From contig CAKKTE020000052.1 of assembly GCA_920105625.2 (NCBI GenBank), positions 1,116,001 through 1,180,000 on the forward strand: a stretch of 64,000 bases of DNA. Direction: 5' to 3'. Positions 11,690 to 25,450 of this stretch are shown here, piece after piece (position 1 is the first letter of the stretch; every line of letters begins with the position of its first letter). The notes below the pieces were generated by a model. It had not been told where the DNA came from, searched no databases, and saw nothing but the letters and a program-made list of their open reading frames with translations. The stretch is from Clusia tigrina. Taxonomy: Eukaryota > Arthropoda > Insecta > Diptera > Clusiidae. The position numbers and the translations under genes were made by a program.

Positions 11690-14375
11690 CCTATCAAAGT
11701 TTGCAACATATAAATGCTTGTAACTTTTTACTGAAGCGCCATAAAACCTTGAAATTTTGTAACAATAAAGAACTCGAGCCTCTTGTCAATTTAAGCTATC
11801 GCTCATAGCTATGCTACCCTTGAGTCCGAAATCAAACACTGATAAAACGTCAAATGGCTCTAACTTCTATACGATACGTCCTACACCTATCAAAGTTTGC
11901 AACATACAAATGCTTGTAACTTTTTACTGAAGCGCCATAAAACCTTGAAATTTTGTAACAATAAAGTAATCGAGCCTCTTTTCAATTTAAGCTATCGCTC
12001 AAAGCTATGCTACCCTTGAGTCCCAAATCAAACTCTGAAAAAACTTCCAATGGCCCTAACTTCTATACGGTACGTCCTACACCTATCAAAGATTGCAACA
12101 TACAAATGCTTGTAACTTTTTACTGGAGCGTCATAAAACCTTGAAATTTTTTAACAATAAAGTACTCGAGCCTCTTGGCAATTTAAGCTATCGCTCAAAG
12201 CTATGCTACCCTTGAGTCCCAAATCAAACACTGATAAAACTTCAAATGGCCCTAACTTCTTTACGGTACATCCTACACCTATCAAAGTTTGCAACATACA
12301 AATGCTTGTAACTTTTTACTGGAGCGTCATAAAACCTTGAAATTTTGTAACAATAAAGAACTCGAGCCTCTTGTCAATTTAAGCTATCGCTCAAAGCTAT
12401 GCTACCCTTGAGTCCCAAATCAAACCCTGATAGAACTTCAAATGGACCTAACTTCTATACGGTACGTCCTATACCTATCAAAGTTTGCAACATACAAATG
12501 CTTGTAACTTTTTACTGAAGTGCCATAAAACCTTGAAATTTTGTAACAATTAAGTACTCGAGCCTCTTGTCAGTTTAAGCTATCGCTCAAAGCTATGCTA
12601 CCCTTGAGTCCCAAATCAAACACTGATAAAACTTCAAATGGCCCCAACTGCTATACGGTACGTCCTACACCTATTAAAGTTTGCAACATGCAAATGCTTG
12701 TAACTTTTTACTGGAGCGTCATAAAACCTTGAAATTTTGTAACAATAAAGTACTCGAGCCTCTTGTCAATTTAAGATCTCGCTCATAGCTATGCTACCCT
12801 TGAGTCCCATATCAAAAACTGATGAAACTTCAAATGGCTCTAACTTCTATACGATACGTCCTACACCTATCAAAGTTTGCAACATACAAATGCATGTAAC
12901 TTTTTACTGAAGCGTCATAAAACCTTGAAATTTTGTAACAATAAAGTACTCGAGCCTCTTGTCAATTTATGCTATCGCTCGAAGCTATGCTACCCTTGAG
13001 TCCCAAATCAAACACTGATAAAACTTCAAATGGCCCTAACTTCTACACAGTGCATCCTATACCTATCAAAGTTTGCAACATACAAATAATCGTAACTTTT
13101 TACTGAAGCGTCATAAAACCTTGAAATTTTGTAACAATAAAGTACTCGAGCCTCTTGTCTATTTAAGATATCTCTCAAAGCTAAGCTACCGTTGAATCCC
13201 AAAGCAAACACTGATAAAACTGCAAATGGCCCTAACTTCTTTACGGTACGTCCTACACCTATCAAAGTTTGCAACATACAAATGCTTGTAACTTTTTACT
13301 GGAGCGTCATAAAACCTTGAAATTTTGTAACAATAAAGAACTCGAGCCTCTTGTCAATTTAAGCTATCGCTCAAAGCTATGCTACCCTTGAGTCCCAAAA
13401 CAAACACTAATAGAACTTCAAATGGCTCTAACTTCTATACGATACGTCCTATACCTATCAAATTTGCAACATACAAATGCTTGTAACTTTTTATTGAAGC
13501 GCCATAAAACCTTGAAATTTTGTAACAATAAAGAGATTCTTGTCAATTTAAGCTATCGCTTAAAGCTATGCTACCCTTGAGTCCCAAATCAAACACTGAA
13601 AAAACTTCCAATGCCCCTAACTTCTATACCGTACGTCCTACACCTATCAAAGATTGCAACATACAAATGCTTGTAACTTTTTACTGGAGCGCCATAAAAC
13701 ATTGAAATTTTGTAACAATAAAGTACTCGAGATTCTTGTCAATTTAAGCTATCGCTCAAAGCTATGCTACCCTTGAGTCCCAAATCAAACACGGAAAAAA
13801 CTTCCAATGGCCCTAACTTCTATACGGTACGTCCTACACCTATCAAATATTGCAACATACAAATGCTTGTAACTTTTTACTGGAGCGTCATAGAACCTTG
13901 AAATTTTGTAACAATAAAGAACTCGAGCCTCTTGTCAATTTAAGCTATCGCTCAAAGCTATGCTACCCTTGAGTCCCAAATCAAACACTGATAGAACTTC
14001 AAATGGACCTAACTTCTATACGGTACCTCCTATACCTATCAAAGTTTGCAACATACAAATGCTTGTAACTTTTTACTGAAGCGCCATAAAACCTTGAAAT
14101 TTTGTAACAATAAAGTACTCGAGATTTTTGTCAATTTAAGCTATCGCTCAAAGCTATGCTACCCTTGAGTCCCAAATCAAACACGGAAAAAACTTCCAAT
14201 GGCCCTAACTTCTATACGGTACGTCCTACACCTATCAAAGATTGCAACATACAAATGCTTGTAACTTTTTACTGGAGCGTCATAAAACCTTGAAATTTTG
14301 TAACAATTAAGTACTCGAGCCTCTTGTCAGTTTAAGCTATCGCTCAAAGCTATGCTACCCTTGAGTCCCAAATCA
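11690..14375 (+). repeat. Block D, copy 1 (pairs with 19717-22205)
   Basis: About 13.5 units match at an offset of 8,027 bp, falling to 7,831 bp after one extra unit near 13.69-13.89 kb. Shared markers are ttttttaacaat (near 12147/20174), caaaccctgatag, gaagtgccat, cccaaaacaaac and a 6-bp deletion giving aataaagagattcttg (near 13529/21556). The shared rare indel is good evidence of common descent. Both ends are abrupt. Confidence 0.85.
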
Positions 14376-14890
14376 AACACTGATAAAACTTCAAATGGCC
14401 CTAACTTCTACACAGTGCATCTTATACCTATCAAAGTTTGCAACATACAAATACTTGTAACTTTTTACTGAAGCGTCATAAAACCTTGAAATTTTGTAAC
14501 AATAAAGTACTCGAGCCTCTTGTCTATTTAAGATATCTCTCAAAGCTAAGCTACCCTTGAATCCCAAAGCAAACACTGATAAAACTTCAAATGGCCCTAA
14601 CTTATTTACGGTACGTCCTACACCTATCAAAGTTTGCAACATACAAATCCTTGTAACTTTTTACTGGAGCGTCATAAAACCTTGAAATTTTGTAACAATA
14701 AAGAACTCGAGCCTCTTGCCAATTTAAGCTATCGCTCAAAGCTATGCTACCCTTGAGTCCCAAATCAAACACTGATAGAACTTCAAATAGCTCTAACTTC
14801 TATACGATACGTCCTATACCTATCAAAGTTTGCAACATACAAATGCTTGTAACTTTTTATTGAAGCGCCATAAAACCTTGAAATTTTGTA
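14375..14890 (+). repeat. Satellite units, left-domain type
   Basis: These full-length units include the cacagtgcatctt variant and the gtctatttaag/cttatttacgg/caaatccttg run shared with block B. The first part is the tail of block N copy 2. Nothing else is visible. Confidence 0.75.
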
Positions 14891-16465
14891 ACAATAAAGT
14901 ACTCGAGCCTCTTGTCAATTTAAGCTATCGCTCAAAGCTATCCTACCCTTGAGTCAAAAATCAAACACTGATAAAACTTCAAATCGCCCCAACTGCTATA
15001 CGGTACGTCCTACACCTATCAAAGTTTGCAACATGCAAATGCTTGTAACTTTTTACTGAAGCGTCATAAAACCTTGAAATTTTGTAACAATAAAGTACTC
15101 GAGCCTTTTGTCAACTTAAGCTATCGCTCAAAGCTATGCTACCCTTGAATCCCAAAGCAAACACTGATAAAACTTCAAATGGCCCTAACTTCTTTACGGT
15201 ACGTCCTACACCTATCAAAGTTTGCAGCATACAAATGTTTGTAACTTTTTACTGGAGCGTCATAAAACCTTGAAATTTTGTAACAATAAAGAACTCGAGC
15301 CTCTTCTCAATTTAAGCTATCGCTCAAAGCTATGCTACCCTTGAGTCCCAAATCAAACACTGATAGAACTTCAAATGGACCTAACTTCTATACGGTACGT
15401 CCTATACCTATCAAAGTTTGCAACATATAAATGCTTGTAACTTTTTACTGAAGCGCCATAAAACCTTGAAATTTTGTAACAATAAAGTACTCGAGCCTCT
15501 TGTCAATTTAAGCTATCGCTCATAGCTATGCTACCCTTGAGTCCGAAATCAAACACTGATAAAACGTCAAATGGCTCTAACTTCTATACGATACGTCCTA
15601 CACCTATCAAAGTTTGCAACATACAAATGCTTGTAACTTTTTACTGAAGCGCCATAAAACCTTGAAATTTTGTAACAATAAAGTACTCGAGCCTCCTGTC
15701 AATTTAAGCTATCGCTCAAAGCTATGATACCCTTGAGTCCCAAATCAAACACTGAAAAAACTTCCAATGGCCCTAACTTCTATACGGTACGTCCTACACC
15801 TATCAAAGTTTGCAACATACAAATGCTTGTAACTTTTTACTGGAGCGTCATAAAACCTTGAAATTTTGTAACAATAAACAACTCGAGCCTCTTGTCAATT
15901 TAAGCTATCGCTCAAAGCTATGCTACCCTTGAGTCCCAAATCAAATACTGATAGAACTTCAAATGGACCTAACTTCTATACGGCACGTCCTATACCTATC
16001 AAAGTTTGCAACATACAAATGCTTGTAACTTTTTACTGAAGCGCCATAAAACCTTGAAATTTGTAACAATAAAGTACTCGAGATTCTTGTCAATTTAAGC
16101 TATCGCTCAAAGCTATGCTACCCTTGAGTCCCAAATCAAACACGGAAAAAACTTCCAATGGCCCCAACTTCTATACGGTACGTCCTACACCTATCAAAGA
16201 TTGCAACATACAAATGCTTGTAACTTTTTACTGGAGCGTCATAAAACCTTGAAATTTTGTAACAATTAAGTACTCGAGCCTCTTGTCAGTTTAAGCTATC
16301 GCTCAAAGCTATGCTACCCTTGAGACTCAAATCAAACACTGATAAAACTTCAAATGGCCCCAACTGCTATACGGTACGTCCTACACCTATTAAAGTTTGC
16401 AACATGCAAATGCTTGTAACTTTTTACTGGAGCGTCATAAAACCTTGAAATTTTGTAACAATAAA
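14890..16465 (+). repeat. Block C, copy 2
   Basis: This stretch matches 17,633-19,208 at an offset of 2,743 bp. Shared markers are gagtcaaaaatc (14951/17694), ttgtcaacttaag, ttgcagcatac, gctatgatac, aaacaactcgag, ctatacggcacgtcc and a 1-bp loss giving gaaatttgtaac (near 16058/18800). The two copies look almost identical. Confidence 0.85.
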
Positions 16466-17470
16466 GAACTCGAGCCTCTTGTCAATTTAAGCTATCGCTC
16501 ATAGCTATGCTACCCTTGAGTCCGAAATCAAACACTGATAAAACGTCAAATGGCTCTAACTTCTATACGATACGTCCTACACCTATCAAAGTTTGCAACA
16601 TACAAATGCTTGTAACTTTTTACTGAAGCGCCATAAAACCTTGAAATTTTGTAACAATAAAGTAATCGAGCCTCTTTTCAATTTAAGCTATCGCTCAAAG
16701 CTATGCTACCCTTGAGTCCCAAATCAAACTCTGAAAAAACTTCCAATGGCCCTAACTTCTATACGGTACGTCCTACACCTATCAAAGATTGCAACATACA
16801 AATGCTTGTAACTTTTTACTGGAGCGTCATAAAACCTTGAAATTTTGTAACAATAAAGAACTCGAGCCTCTTGCCAATTTAAGCTATCGCTCAAAGCAAT
16901 GCTACCCTTGAGTCCCAAATCAAACACTGATAGAACTTCAAATAGCTCTAACTTCTATACGATACGTCCTATACCTATCAAAGTTTGCAACATACAAATG
17001 CTTGTAACTTTTTATTGAAGCGCCATAAAACCTTGAAATTTTGTAACAATAAAGTACTCGAGCCTCTTGTCAATTTAAGCTATCGCTCAAAGCTATGCTA
17101 CCCTTGAGTCCCAAATCAAACACTGAAAAAACTTCCAATGGCCCTAACTTCTATACGGTACGTCCTACACCTATCAAAGATTGCAACATACAAATGCTTG
17201 TAACTTTTTACTGGAGCGTTATAGAACCTTGAAATTTTGTAACAATAAAGTACTCGAGAATCTTGCCCGTTTAAGCTATCGCTCAAAGCTATGCTACCCT
17301 TGAGTCCCAAATCAAACACTGATAAAACTTCAAATGGCCTCAACTGCTATACGGTATGTCCTACACCTATCAAAGTTTGCAAAATACAAATCCTTGTAAC
17401 TTTTTACTGGAGCGTCATAAAACCTTGGAATTTTGTAACAATAAAGTACTCGAGCCTCTTGTCAATTTAA
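16465..17470 (+). repeat. Satellite units including block F copy 2
   Basis: The first ~400 bp resemble 11.77-12.1 kb (gtccgaaatc, cgtcaaatgg, gtaatcgagcctctttt). From 16850 to 17380 the stretch is block F copy 2, with tcttgcccgttt and ggtatgtcc. A unit with caaaatacaaatcc follows. Confidence 0.75.
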
Positions 17471-19590
17471 GCTATCTCTCGAAGCTATGCTACCCTTGAG
17501 TCCCAAATCAAACACTGATAGAACTTCAAATGACTCTAACTTCTATACGATACGTCCTAATTATATCAAAGTTTGCAACATACAAATGCTTATAACTTTT
17601 TACTGGAGCGTCATAAAACTTTGAAATTTTGTAACAATAAAGTACTCGAGCCTCTTGTCAATTTAAGCTATCGCTCAAAGCTATCCTACCCTTGAGTCAA
17701 AAATCAAACACTGATAAAACTTCAAATCGCCCCAACTGCTATACGGTACGTCCTACACCTATCAAAGTTTGCAACATGCAAATGCTTGTAACTTTTTACT
17801 GAAGCGTCATAAAACCTTGAAATTTTGTAACAATAAAGTACTCGAGCCTTTTGTCAACTTAAGCTATCGCTCAAAGCTATGCTACCCTTGAATCCCAAAG
17901 CAAACACTGATAAAACTTCAAATGGCCCTAACTTCTTTACGGTACGTCCTACACCTATCAAAGTTTGCAGCATACAAATGTTTGTAACTTTTTACTGGAG
18001 CGTCATAAAACCTTGAAATTTTGTAACAATAAAGAACTCGAGCCTCTTCTCAATTTAAGCTATCGCTCAAAGCTATGCTACCCTTGAGTCCCAAATCAAA
18101 CACTGATAGAACTTCAAATGGACCTAACTTCTATACGGTACGTCCTATACCTATCAAAGTTTGCAACATATAAATGCTTGTAACTTTTTACTGAAGCGCC
18201 ATAAAACCTTGAAATTTTGTAACAATAAAGTACTCGAGCCTCTTGTCAATTTAAGCTATCGCTCATAGCTATGCTACCCTTGAGTCCGAAATCAAACACT
18301 GATAAAACGTCAAATGGCTCTAACTTCTATACGATACGTCCTACACCTATCAAAGTTTGCAACATACAAATGCTTGTAACTTTTTACTGAAGCGCCATAA
18401 AACCTTGAAATTTTGTAACAATAAAGTACTCGAGCCTCCTGTCAATTTAAGCTATCGCTCAAAGCTATGATACCCTTGAGTCCCAAATCAAACACTGAAA
18501 AAACTTCCAATGGCCCTAACTTCTATACGGTACGTCCTACACCTATCAAAGTTTGCAACATACAAATGCTTGTAACTTTTTACTGGAGCGTCATAAAACC
18601 TTGAAATTTTGTAACAATAAACAACTCGAGCCTCTTGTCAATTTAAGCTATCGCTCAAAGCTATGCTACCCTTGAGTCCCAAATCAAATACTGATAGAAC
18701 TTCAAATGGACCTAACTTCTATACGGCACGTCCTATACCTATCAAAGTTTGCAACATACAAATGCTTGTAACTTTTTACTGAAGCGCCATAAAACCTTGA
18801 AATTTGTAACAATAAAGTACTCGAGATTCTTGTCAATTTAAGCTATCGCTCAAAGCTATGCTACCCTTGAGTCCCAAATCAAACACGGAAAAAACTTCCA
18901 ATGGCCCCAACTTCTATACGGTACGTCCTACACCTATCAAAGATTGCAACATACAAATGCTTGTAACTTTTTACTGGAGCGTCATAAAACCTTGAAATTT
19001 TGTAACAATTAAGTACTCGCGCCTCTTGTCAGTTTAAGCTATCGCTCAAAGCTATGCTACCCTTGAGACCCAAATCAAACACTGATAAAACTTCAAATGG
19101 CCCCAACTGCTATACGCTACGTCCTACACCTATCAAAGTTTGCAACATGCAAATGCTTGTAACTTTTTACTGGAGCGTCATAAAACCTTGAAATTTTGTA
19201 ACAATAAAGTACTCGAGCCTCTAGTCAATTTAAGCTCTCGCTCATAGCTATGCTACCCTTGAGTCCCATATCAAACACTGATAAAACTTCAAATGGCTCT
19301 AACTTCTATACGATACGTCCTACACCTATTAAAGTTTGCAACATACAAATGCTTGTAACTTTTTACTGAAGCGTCATAAAACCTTGAAATTTTGTAACAA
19401 TAAAGTACTCGAGCCTCTTGTCAATTTATGCTATCGCTCGAAGCTATGCTACCCTTGAGTCCCAAATCAAACACTGATAAAACTTCAAATGGCCCTAAGT
19501 TCTACACAGTGCATCCTATACCTATCAAAGTTTGCAACATACAAATACTTGTAACTTTTTACTGAAGCGTCATAAAACCTTGAAATTTTG
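17470..19590 (+). repeat. Block C, copy 3 (most complete)
   Basis: It contains, in order, cctaattatatc with cttataac, gagtcaaaaatc (17694), ttgcagcatac, ctcttctcaattt, gctatgatac (18465), the 1-bp-deleted gaaatttgtaac, aacaattaag, gagacccaaatc (19065) and a ctctcgctcatagc unit. Parts recur at 1.8-3.5, 14.9-16.5, 22.2-23.0 and 23.9-25.5 kb. The end at about 19,590 is abrupt (ttgtaagaataaagaactc). Confidence 0.85.
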
Positions 19591-19716
19591 TAAGAATAAA
19601 GAACTCGAGCCTCTTCTCAATTTAAGCTATCGCTCAAAGCTATGCTACCCTTGAGTCCCAAATCAAACACTGATAGAACTTCAAATGGACCTAACTTCTA
19701 TACGGTACGTCCTATA

Positions 19717-22205
19717 CCTATCAAAGTTTGCAACATATAAATGCTTGTAACTTTTTACTGAAGCGCCATAAAACCTTGAAATTTTGTAACAATAAAGTAC
19801 TCGAGCCTCTTGTCAATTTAAGCTATCGCTCATAGCTATGCTACCCTTGAGTCCGAAATCAAACACTGATAAAACGTCAAATGGCTCTAACTTCTATACG
19901 ATACGTCCTACACCTATCAAAGTTTGCAACATACAAATGCTTGTAACTTTTTACTGAAGCGCCATAAAACCTTGAAATTTTGTAACAATAAAGTAATCGA
20001 GCCTCTTTTCAATTTAAGCTATCGCTCAAAGCTATGCTACCCTTGAGTCCCAAATCAAACTCTGAAAAAACTTCCAATGGCCCTAACTTCTATACGGTAC
20101 GTCCTACACCTATCAAAGATTGCAACATACAAATGCTTGTAACTTTTTACTGGAGCGTCATAAAACCTTGAAATTTTTTAACAATAAAGTACTCGAGCCT
20201 CTTGGCAATTTAAGCTATCGCTCAAAGCTATGCTACCCTTGAGTCCCAAATCAAACACTGATAAAACTTCAAATGGCCCTAACTTCTTTACGGTACATCC
20301 TACACCTATCAAAGTTTGCAACATACAAATGCTTGTAACTTTTTACTGGAGCGTCATAAAACCTTGAAAGTTTGTAACAATAAAGAACTCGAGCCTCTTG
20401 TCAATTTAAGCTATCGCTCAAAGCTATGCTACCCTTGAGTCCCAAATCAAACCCTGATAGAACTTCAAATGGACCTAACTTCTATACGGTACGTCCTATA
20501 CCTATCAAAGTTTGCAACATACAAATGCTTGTAACTTTTTACTGAAGTGCCATAAAACCTTGAAATTTTGTAACAATTAAGTACTCGAGCCTCTTGTCAG
20601 TTTAAGCTATCGCTCAAAGCTATGCTACCCTTGAGTCCCAAATCAAACACTGATAAAACTTCAAATGGCCCCAACTACTATACGGTACGTCCTACACCTA
20701 TCAAAGTTTGCAACATGCAAATGCTTGTAACTTTTTACTGGAGCGTCATAAAACCTTGAAATTTTGTAACAATAAAGTACTCGAGCCTCTTGTCAATTTA
20801 AGATCTCGCTCATAGCTATGCTACCCTTGACTCCCAAATCAAATACTGATAAAATTTCAAATGGCTCTAACTTCTATACGATACGTCCTACACCTATCAA
20901 AGTTTGCAACATACAAATGCTTGTAACTTTTTACTGAAGCGTCATAAAACCTTGAAATTTTGTAACAATAAAGTACTCGAGCCTCTTGTCAATTTATGCT
21001 ATCGCTCGAAGCTATGCTACCCTTGAGTCCCAAATCAAACACTGATAAAACTTCAAATGGCCCTAACTTCTACACAGTGCATCCTATACCTATCAAAGTT
21101 TGCAACATACAAATACTCGTAACTTTTTACTGAAGCGTCATAAAACCTTGAAATTTTGTAACAATAAAGTACTCGAGCCTCTTGTCTATTTAAGATATCT
21201 CTCAAAGCTAAGCTACCGTTGAATCCCAAAGCAAACACTGATAAAACTGCAAATGGCCCTAACTTCTTTACGGTACGTCCTACACCTATCAAAGTTTGCA
21301 ACATACAAATGCTTGTAACTTTTTACTGGAGCGTCATAAAACCTTGAAATTTTGTAACAATAAAGAACTCGAGCCTCTTGTCAATTTAAGCTATCGCTCA
21401 AAGCTATGCTACCCTTGAGTCCCAAAACAAACACTAATAGAAGTTCAAATGGCTCTAACTTCTATACGATACGTCCTATACCTATCAAATTTGCAACATA
21501 CAAATGCTTGTAACTTTTTATTGAAGCGCCATAAAACCTTGAAATTTTGTAACAATAAAGAGATTCTTGTCAATTTAAGCTATCGCTTAAAGCTATGCTA
21601 CCCTTGAGTCCCAAATCAAACACTGAAAAAACTTCCAATGCCCCTAACTTCTATACGGTACGTCCTACACCTATCAAAGATTGCAACATACAAATGCTTG
21701 TAACTTTTTACTGGAGCGTTATAGAACCTTGAAATTTTGTAACAATAAAGAACTCGAGCCTCTTGTCAATTTAAGCTATCGCTCAAAGCTATGCTACCCT
21801 TGAGTCCCAAATCAAACACTGATAGAACTTCAAATGGACCTAACTTCTATACGGTACCTCCTATACCTATCAAAGTTTGCAACATACAAATGCTTGTAAC
21901 TTTTTACTGAAGCGCCATAAAACCTTGAAATTTTGTAACAATAAAGTACTCGAGATTCTTGTCAATTTAAGCTATCGCTCAAAGCTATGCTACCCTTGAG
22001 TCCCAAATCAAACACGGAAAAAACTGCCAATGGCCCTAACTTCTATACGGTACGTCCTACACCTATCAAAGATTGCAACATACAAATGCTTGTAACTTTT
22101 TACTGGAGCGTCATAAAACCTTGAAATTTTGTAACAATTAAGTACTCGAGCCTCTTGTCAGTTTAAGCTATCGCTCAAAGCTATGCTACCCTTGAGTCCC
22201 AAATC
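19717..22205 (+). repeat. Block D, copy 2
   Basis: Partner of 11690-14375, carrying the same 6-bp and substitution markers but one fewer unit near 21.7 kb. Private changes include ttgaaagtttg near 20,367 and gaagttcaaatgg near 21,440. It joins directly to block C copy 4a. Confidence 0.85.
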
Positions 22206-22985
22206 AAACACTGATACAACTTCAAATGACTCTAACTTCTATACGATACGTCCTAATTATATCAAAGTTTGCAACATACAAATGCTTATAACTTTTTACT
22301 GGAGCGTCATAAAACCTTGAAATTTTGTAACAATAAAGTACTCGAGCCTCTTGTCAATTTAAGCTATCGCTCAAAGCTATCCTACCCTTGAGTCAAAAAT
22401 CAAACACTGATAAAACTTCAAATCGCCCCAACTGCTATACGGTACGTCCTACACCTATCAAAGTTTGCAACATGCAAATGCTTGTAACTTTTTACTGAAG
22501 CGTCATAAAACCTTGAAATTTTGTAACAATAAAGTACTCGAGCCTTTTGTCAATTTAAGCTATCGCTCAAAGCTATGCTACCCTTGAATCCCAAAGCAAA
22601 CACTGATAAAACTTCAAATGGCCCTAACTTCTTTACGGTACGTCCTACACCTATCAAAGTTTGCAGCATACAAATGTTTGTAACTTTTTACTGGAGCGTC
22701 ATAAAACCTTGAAATTTTGTAACAATAAAGAACTCGAGCCTCTTCTCAATTTAAGCTATCGCTCAAAGCTATGCTACCCTTGAGTCCCAAATCAAACACT
22801 GATAGAACTTCAAATGGACCTAACTTCTATACGGTACGTCCTATACCTATCAAAGTTTGCAACATATAAATGCTTGTAACTTTTTACTGAAGCGCCATAA
22901 AACCTTGAAATTTTGTAACAATAAAGTACTCGAGCCTCTTGTCAATTTAAGCTATCGCTCATAGCTATGCTACCCTTGAGTCCGA
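22205..22985 (+). repeat. Block C, copy 4a
   Basis: It matches 17,509-18,289 (gagtcaaaaatc at 22390, offset 4,696 bp). It breaks after gtccgaaatc, where a ctacacagtgcatcc unit follows instead of cgtcaaatggc. The block C match resumes from 23.87 kb. Confidence 0.75.
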
Positions 22986-23870
22986 AATCAAACACTGATA
23001 AAACTTCAAATGGCCCTAACTTCTACACAGTGCATCCTATACCTATCAAAGTTTGCAACATACAAATACTTGTAACTTTTTACTGAAGCGTCATAAAACC
23101 TTGAAATTTTGTAACAATAAAGTACTCGAGCCTCTTGTCTATTTAAGATATCTCTCAAAGCTATGCTACCCTTGAATCCCAAAGCAAACACTGATAAAAC
23201 TTCAAATGGCCCTAACTTATTTACGGTACGTCCTACACCTATCAAAGTTTGCAACATACAAATGCTTGTAACTTTTTACTGGTGCGTCATAAAACCTTGA
23301 AATTTTGTAACAATAAAGAAGTCGAGCCTCTTGTCAATTTAAGCTATCGCTCAAAGCTATGCTACCCTTGAGTCCCAAATCAAACACTGATAGAACTTCA
23401 AATGGCTCTAACTTCTATACGATACGTCCTATACCTATCAAAGTTTGCAACATACAAATGCTTGTAACTTTTTATTGAAGCGCCATTAAACCTTGAAATT
23501 TTGTAACAATAAAGTACTCGAGCCTCTTGTCAATTTAAGCTATCGCTCAAAGCTATGCTACCCTTGAGTCCCAAATCAAACACTGAAAGAACTTCCAATG
23601 GCCCTAACTTCTATACGGTACGTCCTACACCTATCAAAGATTGCAACATACAAATGCTTGTAACTTTTTACTGGAGCGTTATAGAACCTTGAAATTTTGT
23701 AACAATAAAGTACTCGAGAATCTTGCCCATTTAAGCTATCGCTCAAAGCTATGCTACCCTTGAGTCCCAAATCAAACACTGATAAAACTTCAAATGGCCC
23801 CAACTGCTATACGGTATGTCCTACACCTATCAAAGTTTGCAACATGCAAATGTTTGTAACTTTTTACTGG
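22985..23870 (+). repeat. Insert between C copies 4a and 4b, including block F copy 3
   Basis: This stretch holds the cacagtgcatcc plus gtctatttaag pair shared with blocks B and N, then block F copy 3 (about 23300-23840, with tcttgcccat and ggtatgtcc). It looks like a block inserted into C by unequal exchange. Confidence 0.65.
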
Positions 23871-25450
23871 AGCGTCATAAAACCTTGAAATTTTGTAACA
23901 ATAAAGAACTCGAGCCTCTTCTCAATTTAAGCTATCGCTCAAAGCTATGCTACCCTTGAGTCCCAAATCAAACACTGATAGAACTTCAAATGGACCTAAC
24001 TTCTATACGGTACGTCCTATACCTATCAAAGTTTGCAACATATAAATGCTTGTAACTTTTTACTGAAGCGCCATAAAACCTTGAAATTTTGTAACAATAA
24101 AGTACTCGAGCCTCTTGTCAATTTAAGCTATCGCTCATAGCTATGCTACCCTTGAGTCCGAAATCAAACACTGATAAAACGTCAAATGGCTCTAACTTCT
24201 ATACGATACGTCCTACACCTATCAAAGTTTGCAACATACAAATGCTTGTAACTTTTTACTGAAGCGCCATAAAACCTTGAAATTTTGTAACAATAAAGTA
24301 CTCGAGCCTCCTGTCAATTTAAGCTATCGCTCAAAGCTATGATACCCTTGAGTCCCAAATCAAACACTGAAAAAACTTCCAATGGCCCTAACTTCTATAC
24401 GGTACGTCCTACACCTATCAAAGTTTGCAACATACAAATGCTTGTAACTTTTTACTGGAGCGTCATAAAACCTTGAAATTTTGTAACAATAAACAACTCG
24501 AGCCTCTTCTCAATTTAAGATATCGCTCAAAGCTATGCTACCCTTGAGTCCCAAATCAAATACTGATAGAACTTCAAATGGACCTAACTTCTATACGGTA
24601 CGTCCTATACCTATCAAAGTTTGCAACATACAAATGCTTGTAACTTTTTACTGAAGCGCCAGAAAACCTTGAAATTTTGTAACAATAAAGTACTCGAGAT
24701 TCTTATCAATTTAAGCTATCGCTCAAAGCTATGCTACCCTTGAGTCCCAAATCAAACACGGAAAAAACTTCCAATGGCCCCAACTTCTATACGGTACGTC
24801 CTACACCTATCAAAGATTGCAACATACAAATGCTTGTAACTTTTTACTGGAGCGTCATAAAACCTTGAAATTTTGTAACAATTAAGTACTCGAGCCTCTT
24901 GTCAGTTTAAGCTATCGCTCAAAGCTATGCTACCCTTGAGACCCAAATCAAACACTGATAAAACTTCAAATGGCCCCAACTGCTATACGGTACGTCCTAC
25001 ACCTATCAAAGTTTGCAACATGCAAATGCTTGTAACTTTTTACTGGAGCGTCATAAAACCTTGAAATTTTGTAACAATAAAGTACTCGAGCCTCTTGTCA
25101 ATTTAAGCTCTCGCTCATAGCTATGCTACCCTTGAGTCCCATATCAAACACTGATAAAACTTCAAATGGCTCTAACTTCTATACGATACGTCCTACACCT
25201 ATTAAAGTTTGCAACATACAAATGCTTGTAACTTTTTACTGAAGCGTCATAAAACCTTGAAATTTTGTAACAATAAAGTACTCGAGCCTCTTGTCAATTT
25301 ATGCTATCGCTCGAAGCTATGCTACCCTTGAGTCCCAAATCAAACACTGATAAAACTTCAAATGGCCCTAACTTCTACACAGTGCATCCTATACTTATCA
25401 AAGTTTGCAACATACAAATACTTGTAACTTTTTACTGAAGCGTCATAAAA
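23870..25450 (+). repeat. Block C, copy 4b
   Basis: It matches 18.0-19.58 kb at an offset of 5,872 bp. Shared markers are gctatgatac (at 24337 and 18465), aaacaactcgag, gagacccaaatc, ctattaaag and the cacagtgcatcc unit. It lacks the 1-bp deletion seen in copies 2 and 3, so the offset becomes 5,873 bp afterwards. Confidence 0.8.
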
